Shown: positions 56,916 to 64,000 of the stretch, piece after piece | How the letters are laid out: each line of letters opens with the position of its first letter | How positions within the stretch are numbered: position 1 is the first letter of the stretch | DNA from: an uncultured Ruminococcus sp. | GTDB lineage: Bacteria; Bacillota; Clostridia; Oscillospirales; Ruminococcaceae | Direction: 5' to 3' | Assembly (NCBI GenBank): GCA_947176345.1 | Contig: CAMWQI010000001.1 | Span: forward strand, 65,900-129,899 | Length of the DNA: 64,000 nucleotides | Made by a program: the position numbers and the translations under genes | Notes under the pieces: model-generated | The model's database searches: none | The model's input: only the letters and a program-made list of their open reading frames with translations | What the model was told of the DNA's origin: nothing

Positions 56916-57878
56916 TTACTTGCTGTAGTCTTTAAAACTTACATTCATGTCAACATCTGTCGCAATTCCGGGAACACGTCCATCACTTGCATACTGCCAT
57001 ATCTTAAAATCATAATAATATGTAGGTTCATCATTATATTCCGCAAGCCATATATCATATTCCTTTACTCTCGGCAAATCTACTTTAGAAAGCAGTGTGC
57101 TTGTATTCTGATAAATCATAGGTGTATAACCGGCTTCCTTTACACGTTCACAGAAAGCCACACAGCAGTCTGCAAGGGAATCAATGGAAATTTCATCAGT
57201 ACGGGCATAATCTTCATAGATAATTTCCCAGTCAAAAACAACCGGATATGTTATATTAAATGGTCTTATAGCCTCAATTACAGCGTCCGCCTCTTCAATA
57301 GCCTCTTCAGTTGTAAGTGCCTGTGAGAAGAAATAAACACCTGTATGTATTCCGGCACGGTCAGCGGAGTAGAGATTTTCCTTGAATCTTGTATCATAAA
57401 TAATACCACCATCGGCATATGTACGACAGCCTATTCTTATGAATGCAAAATCAATGCCGGAGTCCTTGACCTGTTTCCAGTCTATAAAGCCCTGATATTC
57501 AGATACATCTATGCCATTTATTGAGGTTTCCATATCCTTGTCTTTATAGAGGGAGTATTCATCATTTTTTGCGGATTTTTGTGTGACAATAGCTGTTGTG
57601 GTTGGAATTTCTGTATTTTCTGAAATTTCAGTATTCACCGAATTTTCCGGAATTATATCAGCGACTTTTTCAATAGTTGGTACTTCCTGTTGATAGACAA
57701 TTTCTTTTGGACTGGAATCAGCTTTTGTTTTTACGTCCGGTTCAGTGTTTATGGTAGGGACGATATTTATAGCTGTATTGGTTGTCATTGTGAAAATTAC
57801 CAGTGGAACAGTGAGTATAACAATCAGAACAGCCTCAATAATTGCAATAATTTTGATTTTTTTATTATCCTTAAACAT
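56916..57878 (-). CDS. Membrane-anchored GH25 lysozyme-like muramidase
   Basis: SINGIDVSEYQGFIDWKQVKDSGIDFAFIRIGCRTYADGG, PVVFDWEI, WQYASDGRVPGI.TDVDMN. Confidence 0.92.
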   Translation of the reverse strand: MFKDNKKIKIIAIIEAVLIVILTVPLVIFTMTTNTAINIVPTINTEPDVKTKADSSPKEIVYQQEVPTIEKVADIIPENSVNTEISENTEIPTTTAIVTQKSAKNDEYSLYKDKDMETSINGIDVSEYQGFIDWKQVKDSGIDFAFIRIGCRTYADGGIIYDTRFKENLYSADRAGIHTGVYFFSQALTTEEAIEEADAVIEAIRPFNITYPVVFDWEIIYEDYARTDEISIDSLADCCVAFCERVKEAGYTPMIYQNTSTLLSKVDLPRVKEYDIWLAEYNDEPTYYYDFKIWQYASDGRVPGIATDVDMNVSFKDYSK

Positions 57879-58054
57879 TTTATCCGTTACTGAAAACCTA
57901 CCAGCAATATGCACAAATCAGAGAAGTTTATCAGTTTAAAGTTTACAATAACGGTTTTCACCTCTCTTTCATAATATTTCCTATAAAAATTACTGCTTTT
58001 AATATAATATCATATTTCAGACTTTTTGTAAACAGTTTCCGGAAAAAAAGCTTG

Positions 58055-58083
58055 TTGACAATAATTTGCAATTGTGATATAAT
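58055..58083 (+). promoter_or_regulatory. Promoter TTGACA-N17-TATAAT (TGA extended -10)
   Basis: 58055-58060 and 58078-58083. Confidence 0.8.
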
Positions 58084-58120
58084 CATTTTATTAAAATAAT
58101 GAAAGAGGTAAAATTTTTTT

Positions 58121-58762
58121 ATGGAAACTGAAATAAGAAAAATTGTATGCAGTGTATGCGGTACAAAATCCTCACATACTGTCATAACCAAAATACAGGA
58201 GTACGGCATACAGGACATTGACCTGAGACCAACGGGCGAACACCGTAATTCAATGAAATTCTGGGTTATGGAATGTCCGCAATGTGGATACTGTAATGGC
58301 ACACTTGAAACACCGCTTGATGCAAACCGTAGTTATCTTGAAAGTGACGAATATATTACGGCTGGCGGTTCAGAAACTGAAAATATTCTTGTATCGAGAT
58401 TTATAAGAAAAGCTCTTGTAAACCTGAAAAACCGTGATTATGCCGAAGCGGTAAAGTCATATTTATATAGTGCATGGGTATTTGATGATGAAAATGATGA
58501 CGAATCCGCTGTAGAGTGTCGCAAAGAGGCATTAAGTATTATGGAAAACAGCCGATTACTTGACGACGATAATTTATTACTGCTTAGGGCAGACCTGCTC
58601 CGGCGTACCGGACAGTTTGATAAAGTCATAAGTGAATATGGCGAAAAATTCTTTAATCAGCCTTTTATTCTGCTTGCCTCACAGTATGAAGTGAAACTTT
58701 CAAAAGACGGTGATGTATCAGCACATAATATGTCTGAAATTCCTGGTGTGAAGTTCAAGTGA
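58121..58762 (+). CDS. DUF2225-like protein with paired CxxC motifs
   Basis: CSVCGTKSSHTVI, MECPQCGYCN, DLRPTGEHRNSMKFWV. Confidence 0.7.
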   Translation: METEIRKIVCSVCGTKSSHTVITKIQEYGIQDIDLRPTGEHRNSMKFWVMECPQCGYCNGTLETPLDANRSYLESDEYITAGGSETENILVSRFIRKALVNLKNRDYAEAVKSYLYSAWVFDDENDDESAVECRKEALSIMENSRLLDDDNLLLLRADLLRRTGQFDKVISEYGEKFFNQPFILLASQYEVKLSKDGDVSAHNMSEIPGVKFK

Positions 58763-58798
58763 AAACTCACAGAACGGACGGTTTTTCCGTCCGTTTTT

Positions 58799-61279
58799 TT
58801 ATTTCTGTTTAATTCTGAAACTACTGTTATTTATTTCCTTGTTTCTGTGCCTTTCAGGAGTTCCGGACTTCCGAACCTCATCATTCAGTCTCATAGTAAG
58901 GGAAATTCTTTTCTTATCTGCATCTGTACCAATTACGCGTACTTTTACAGTTTCACCGATTTTAACGGCTTCAGACGGGTGATTTATATGTTTGTTGCAA
59001 ATCTGTGAAATATGTACAAGTCCTTCCGTATCAGCACCAATGTCAACAAATACACCGAAATCAGTAATATTGCAAACAGTACCAGAAAATTCCATACCGG
59101 CTTTTACGTCGTTTATTGAAATAAGTTCGTCGGTTATCATAGTGAGTGAAATTCTGTTCCTTACTGTATCAACATCAAGCACACGGACGTTTACAACCTG
59201 TCCCACTTTTATGGCTTCCAACGGGTGCTTTATGTGTTTTCTGCAAATCTGTGAAATATGTACAAGTCCGTCTGTATGTACGCCGATATCAACAAATGCA
59301 CCGAAATCAATAATATTCCGGACAGTTCCGACAAGTTCCATACCAGCTTTAAGGTCTTTTATTTCCATGATGTCACCACTTCTAAGTAATGGCGGTGGGA
59401 GTTCATCACGGAGGTCACGACCTGTTTTTTTAAGTTCCACAATAATATCACTTAGGGTAGGAATGCCTATATTTAGATTATTGCTTATGTTTTCAAGACC
59501 TATAGTTTCAGCTTTTTCGGCGATTTCCGGAATACCTCCGCTCTGTACGTCCGCAAGTGTAAAGCCACATTCTTTAAGGAGTGAAGCTGTTGCGGTATAG
59601 CTTTCAGGGTGAACCGCTGTATTGTCAAGTGGATTTTTTCCGTCACGTACTCTTAAAAATCCGGCACACTGTTCAAAAGCCTTTTTGCCAAGTTTGGAGA
59701 CTTTCATAAGTTCCTTACGGTCGGTGAAACTGCCGTTTTCCTCACGGTATGCAACAATATTCTTTGCTACTGCTGAATTTATTCCCGATACGTATGAAAG
59801 CAGTGAATAAGATGCCGTGTTCAAATCAACGCCGACGGAGTTTACACAGTCTTCAACAACACCTGATAATGCATCATTCATGCGTGCCTGTGGCATATCG
59901 TGCTGATACTGTCCCACACCTATGGCTTTAGGTTCTATCTTGACAAGTTCAGCAAGGGGGTCTTGCAGACGACGCGCAATTGATACGGCACTTCTTAAAG
60001 ATACATCATATTCCGGAAACTCTTCAGCGGCAAGCTTTGAGGCTGAATAAACAGATGCACCGGCTTCGCTTACAACCATATAGCTTATTTTCTGTGGAAT
60101 TTCTTTCAGCAAATCAACGACAAAGTTTTCAGTTTCACGTGAGGCTGTGCCGTTTCCGATAGAAATTATTGTTACATTGTGTTTGTTTATAAGTGCTTTG
60201 ATAGTTTCAGCGGATTTAGCTACATTCTGCTTTGAACTTGCGGTCGGATATATAACGCCTGTATCAAGGACTTTTCCGGTCTGGTCGATAACTGCCACTT
60301 TACAGCCTGTTCTGAATCCAGGGTCAAGACCTAATATAACACTGTCTTTCAGGGGGGCTTGCAGTAATAATTGTCTCAGATTTGAGGCAAATACTTTTAT
60401 AGAATCTTCCGCGGCTTTTGCGGTCATTTCGGAACGTATTTCACGCTCAACAGATGGGAAAATAAGTCTTTTGTAGCTGTCCGCACAGGCAGATTTTACA
60501 ATTTCACCACAAAGTGAGTTATTTTTAACGTATTTATTTATAATAATATCAGAAGCACTTATTTCATTGACATTCACTGAAATTTTAAGAAATCCTTCTT
60601 TTTCGCCCCTGTCAAGTGCAAGCACACGATGATTAGCGATTTTTGAAACAGGTTCTTTGTAGTCGTAATAATCCATATAAACACTTTCTTTTTCAGGGTC
60701 GGAGGCTTTGGAGATAATTTCTCCTTTGTCTCCGGCAAGTGTACGGAGTTTTTTTCTTATATCTGCGTCGTCGGATATATTTTCAGCTATTATGTCCATA
60801 GCACCCTGTAAAGCTGTTTTCGTATCGGGGACGTTTTTTTCTTCATTGATAAATTTAAGTGCTTCATTTTCGGGGTCTGTTTTAATATTCTGTTCTATTA
60901 TGGAAAGTGCAAGCGGTTCAAGACCGTTTTCACGGGCTATTCCTGCACGGGTACGTCTTTTTGGCTTGAATGGTCTGTATATATCTTCTACTTCCACAAG
61001 GGTAGTGGCGGAGCTTATAGCGTGTTCGATTTCAGGGGTCATTTTTTCCTGTTCGGTTATGGAATTGGAAATTTCCTCCTTACGCTTTTCAAGGTTGCGG
61101 AGGTACATAAGACGGTCATATAATTCACGGAGTAACTGGTCATCAAGTGAGCCGGTAAGCTCCTTGCGGTAACGTGCAATAAACGGGATTGTCTTGTCGT
61201 CGTCAATAAGCTGTACTGTATTGTCAACCTGTTCTTGTCTGAGGTTAAATTCCTGTGCAAGCGTTTTGTTTATATCCAT
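58799..61279 (-). CDS. tex: Tex family RNA-binding transcription accessory protein with two tandem S1 domains
   Basis: LGLDPGFRTGCKVAVIDQTGKVLDTGVIYP; YQHDM; HhH region; two S1 repeats at C-terminus. Confidence 0.94.
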   Translation of the reverse strand: MDINKTLAQEFNLRQEQVDNTVQLIDDDKTIPFIARYRKELTGSLDDQLLRELYDRLMYLRNLEKRKEEISNSITEQEKMTPEIEHAISSATTLVEVEDIYRPFKPKRRTRAGIARENGLEPLALSIIEQNIKTDPENEALKFINEEKNVPDTKTALQGAMDIIAENISDDADIRKKLRTLAGDKGEIISKASDPEKESVYMDYYDYKEPVSKIANHRVLALDRGEKEGFLKISVNVNEISASDIIINKYVKNNSLCGEIVKSACADSYKRLIFPSVEREIRSEMTAKAAEDSIKVFASNLRQLLLQAPLKDSVILGLDPGFRTGCKVAVIDQTGKVLDTGVIYPTASSKQNVAKSAETIKALINKHNVTIISIGNGTASRETENFVVDLLKEIPQKISYMVVSEAGASVYSASKLAAEEFPEYDVSLRSAVSIARRLQDPLAELVKIEPKAIGVGQYQHDMPQARMNDALSGVVEDCVNSVGVDLNTASYSLLSYVSGINSAVAKNIVAYREENGSFTDRKELMKVSKLGKKAFEQCAGFLRVRDGKNPLDNTAVHPESYTATASLLKECGFTLADVQSGGIPEIAEKAETIGLENISNNLNIGIPTLSDIIVELKKTGRDLRDELPPPLLRSGDIMEIKDLKAGMELVGTVRNIIDFGAFVDIGVHTDGLVHISQICRKHIKHPLEAIKVGQVVNVRVLDVDTVRNRISLTMITDELISINDVKAGMEFSGTVCNITDFGVFVDIGADTEGLVHISQICNKHINHPSEAVKIGETVKVRVIGTDADKKRISLTMRLNDEVRKSGTPERHRNKEINNSSFRIKQK

Positions 61280-61303
61280 TGTTTAAATTTTCCTTTCTAT
61301 TTG

Positions 61304-61747
61304 TTATAAACCTTTTTCAATGATTGATATTTTAATATTATTAATATCTGATATATCAAAATACCACTTTTCAAAGCAGTTATTTGTGACAATAAAACCG
61401 TTGTCGTTGTATATTATGTTAATAAAAGGGTTTGAGTTATCAAACGATGCAAGCCATAATATTTTTCCTGTTGTGAGACTTTCAATCAGTACAAAACCAT
61501 CACCGCCATAACTTCCCTCACCGCATATTGCTTTGCAATTCAGGTCATTGCAGATTATTTCAGATTGTATTATTGTACTGGAATAAATAGTATCATCAGA
61601 AAATGGAAATTGTAATCTTGTGTTACTATGATAAATACTTCTTTTTTCATTTTTGTCTATAAAGATAAACATATCATCATAGTTACCGTCCGGATACAGA
61701 ATGCCATTAACTATGGGGAATTTTTCGTAGTATGAATTTATATTCAT
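61304..61747 (-). CDS. Hypothetical protein
   Basis: 147-aa ORF, upstream SD-like AGAAAGGAAA on minus strand. Confidence 0.65.
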   Translation of the reverse strand: MNINSYYEKFPIVNGILYPDGNYDDMFIFIDKNEKRSIYHSNTRLQFPFSDDTIYSSTIIQSEIICNDLNCKAICGEGSYGGDGFVLIESLTTGKILWLASFDNSNPFINIIYNDNGFIVTNNCFEKWYFDISDINNIKISIIEKGL

Positions 61748-61804
61748 GACTGTTTTCCTTTCTGTTAAGAATAATTTCTGTCACACTGTATGCCAAAGTT
61801 ATAT

Positions 61805-62728
61805 TCAGGTGTAATCAGTTTTTGTTTCAGCCCACAAAGTAAGGTGGTTTGCTATGTCGTTCCAGACCTGAATTTTATCTGTTTCGTTAAGGACTTCATG
61901 CCTCATGCCGACATAGAGTTTATGGGTGATATTTCTGTAACCGGCATTTTCAAGGGATTTTATGGCATCAAAGAATTTTTCTTCCGATAACATACACGGG
62001 TCGTCTTTTCCTGAAATGAATCTTATTGGCAAATCAGGCTTATCGGTTTTTTCAAGGGAGTAGGCACGTTTCATAAGTCCAGTCAGTGCCTGATAGCCAC
62101 TAAGTGTATAGGTGAAATTACATAACGGGTCATTATTGAATGCCATAACGACTTCCAAATTACTGCAAATCCACGAATGCGGAATATCTTCAAAATTTCT
62201 GTTGAGGAATTTTTCCGACCAGTCACGGATAATTTCACTCCGGTAATCCGGTGAGAGTTTCTTTTCAAGTTCAGCAGTGAGCAGGTCTGCAAAGGGTGCA
62301 AGTCTGCTGTAACACGGCGTACCAAGTAAAATAACTCCATCAAGATTTTTGTCATATTGCAAACAGCATCTTGCTATAAGTGAACCCATACTATGACCTA
62401 TCATGAAATGCGGTATTGACGGATAGTTAATATCATTTATTATGCTGAGACGGTGTGCAGTATTGATTAAAAGACTATCGGGGGTTTCGTTGTGTATATA
62501 GCCTAAATCGTGAGGCGGATATACACTTTTTCCGTGACCTATATTGTCGGCAGTCATCGTAATAAAACCCTTTTCGCCTAAAAATTTCATAAAATTATAG
62601 TAGCGTTCCTTGTGTTCATTCATGCCGTGAATAATCTGTACGGTAGCAACGGGATTTTCCAGTACATTCAAAGCAACGTGCGTTTTAATATGTGCTATGT
62701 CAAATCCATAGAATCCCTTGTCAAGCAT
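61805..62728 (-). CDS. Alpha/beta hydrolase (lysophospholipase/monoacylglycerol lipase-like)
   Basis: IIHGMNEHKERYYNFMKFLGEKGF; FMIGHSMGSLIARC; ISGKDDPCM. Confidence 0.9.
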   Translation of the reverse strand: MLDKGFYGFDIAHIKTHVALNVLENPVATVQIIHGMNEHKERYYNFMKFLGEKGFITMTADNIGHGKSVYPPHDLGYIHNETPDSLLINTAHRLSIINDINYPSIPHFMIGHSMGSLIARCCLQYDKNLDGVILLGTPCYSRLAPFADLLTAELEKKLSPDYRSEIIRDWSEKFLNRNFEDIPHSWICSNLEVVMAFNNDPLCNFTYTLSGYQALTGLMKRAYSLEKTDKPDLPIRFISGKDDPCMLSEEKFFDAIKSLENAGYRNITHKLYVGMRHEVLNETDKIQVWNDIANHLTLWAETKTDYT

Positions 62729-62778
62729 ATAAAGCTCCTCCTTTTATTATAGCATATTTTCTGTAAAAAATCAAGTAT

Positions 62779-62815
62779 AACATATTCCCCCGCCGTAAAG
62801 CAGGGGAGTATGTTA
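62779..62815 (-). terminator. Hairpin downstream of DUF4340 gene
   Basis: AACATAtTCCCCCgccgtaaagcaGGGGAgTATGTT. Confidence 0.55.
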
Positions 62816-62817
62816 TA

Positions 62818-64000
62818 TTATTCTTCTTCCGCAATAGGATTATTTTTTACTGACTGTACAATTCCGGCACGTTCACAAAGTGAACTGTAGAACGACTGTG
62901 TGGAATTTCTGCCAACAAGACGGCTCATATCAACTATTCCGCCACTGTATACATCATTCTTGAAAATATAACATTTATCGTTTCCGGCATCGACGAAATC
63001 AATTTTAATGTCATCAATGTCATCAAAGTGATAAACGGCAGTAAGTACGGGATTGGAATTATCGGGTGTTGCCTCAACGTCTGTATCTGTGAATATAAGT
63101 GTTGTGAATGAATTATAGAAATTCTGAAAACAGGTATATATTTCGGAATTTTCCATGTCAACGGATTGACCATTCATTTCAAGTATTCTGTCTGTCATGT
63201 TAAGGGTGAAAGAGTCCTGAATATCTCCGAATGAAAATTCAAAGCCGGTTATATTGTATATTCCGGCACTGGCGATTGAATCCGGCAGGAAATTCAGTGG
63301 TTTATAGTTTATAAAGTTAAGGTCTGATGTATAGTATCTTTCAACCTGATTTGAGTCTTCCATAAGAACATAAGTATAAGTCTGGTTTGCATCACTTTTT
63401 CCGCTGATTAGGAAACTTTTTTCTGTGCCGTCAATACCCTTGATAGTTACTTCTGCAACAGGTTCATCAAAACCGTATTTTGTCATATTGTCAAGGTATT
63501 CTTCAAGCATCTGTTCAGCTTCTAAACGTGTAAGGGTTGTAAGCATTGAGGAAACGGCTGTCTGGTCGAATGGCAGTTCAGAATATTCTTCCGGCAATGA
63601 CCATTCATAATTTTCAGTATCATATGTCAGGTCATAAGTTATTTTTCCGTCTTTCTTGACAGTAATCTGCTTTATATCTGTATCACCATATGGAATAAGG
63701 TCTTTAGCTTTAAGCATCATACGGCTTGCCTTTAAGACACTTCCCTGTATTGAATTTACAGTATATACCTTGTCTTTTCCTTCAGCCATGAAATAATAAT
63801 AATCGTTGGTCGGTGTGATGTTTCCGACATAAACTTTATAAGTTTCCGTTCCGTCGGAAAAAGTTATAGTTTCTGACGGATTGTCAAGACCATACATGGT
63901 TTTTTTAGAATCATCGGGAACACCATAATTAGTTTCTGCTGTGAAATCCGATACAAGCGTTAATAGTGTTTTAATATAGTCTTGGTCTATAGTAAATTCG
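62818..64000 (-). CDS. DUF4340 domain protein, 5' end beyond window
   Basis: Frame stays open upstream of 63897 (NYGVPDDSKKTMYGLDNPSETITF) to window end; repeated YGLD/YGFD-type motif modules. Confidence 0.8.
   Translation of the reverse strand, partial: EFTIDQDYIKTLLTLVSDFTAETNYGVPDDSKKTMYGLDNPSETITFSDGTETYKVYVGNITPTNDYYYFMAEGKDKVYTVNSIQGSVLKASRMMLKAKDLIPYGDTDIKQITVKKDGKITYDLTYDTENYEWSLPEEYSELPFDQTAVSSMLTTLTRLEAEQMLEEYLDNMTKYGFDEPVAEVTIKGIDGTEKSFLISGKSDANQTYTYVLMEDSNQVERYYTSDLNFINYKPLNFLPDSIASAGIYNITGFEFSFGDIQDSFTLNMTDRILEMNGQSVDMENSEIYTCFQNFYNSFTTLIFTDTDVEATPDNSNPVLTAVYHFDDIDDIKIDFVDAGNDKCYIFKNDVYSGGIVDMSRLVGRNSTQSFYSSLCERAGIVQSVKNNPIAEEE

Noticed and set aside
60708-61172. Plus-strand ORFs inside tex (58992-59600, 60147-60476, 60708-61172)
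   Set aside because: All opposite the intact Tex reading frame; Ser/Ile-rich shadows.
1-64000. CRISPR array, prophage, integrase or IS transposase
   Set aside because: No regularly spaced repeats and no phage structural, integrase or transposase-like translations seen on either strand.

Overview
AT-rich window that looks like a Ruminococcus-type (anaerobic Firmicutes, cellulosome-producing) chromosome; the taxon is inferred from dockerin style and gene order. Left end (0-12.7 kb): four type-alike dockerin proteins (a truncated one, a GH9 cellulase, a double pectate lyase, and an unusual secreted protein with three Cys-pair modules) flanking an rpmG-secE-nusG-rplK-rplA operon. The rest is mostly core genome: miaB-ylbF-mutS, mutL-miaA-hfq, yggS-sepF-ylmH-divIVA-ileS-lspA-rluD, split transketolase, vanY-like, peptide SBP, AraC, PhoPR-like two-component system, spoIIID, a lipoprotein/immunity-like cluster, glgB, tetR, ireB, a polysaccharide deacetylase, SPFH, proB/proA, GH25, tex and DUF4340. 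Strongest hunt results: (1) mutS is broken by an exact 320-bp tandem duplication whose loss restores an intact 872-codon frame (possible reversible mutator switch); (2) a ~480-bp inverted-repeat cassette with a small ORF and a consensus promoter appears to split a convergent terminator; (3) a repeated motif (R)TTTCGNRTGTGAY sits directly after terminator T-tracts, all near secreted hydrolase genes; (4) a secreted dockerin protein carries three CxxC...CxxC modules; (5) a cobalamin-riboswitch-like leader lies upstream of the GH9 cellulase; (6) mutually exclusive hairpins/pseudoknot lie upstream of sepF; (7) two very small genes missed by the ORF track (50 aa at 48.1 kb, 10 aa at 40.85 kb) have consensus promoters and terminators. 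No CRISPR array, tRNA, rRNA or recognisable transposase was found. All family calls are from reading the translations; no database search was run.
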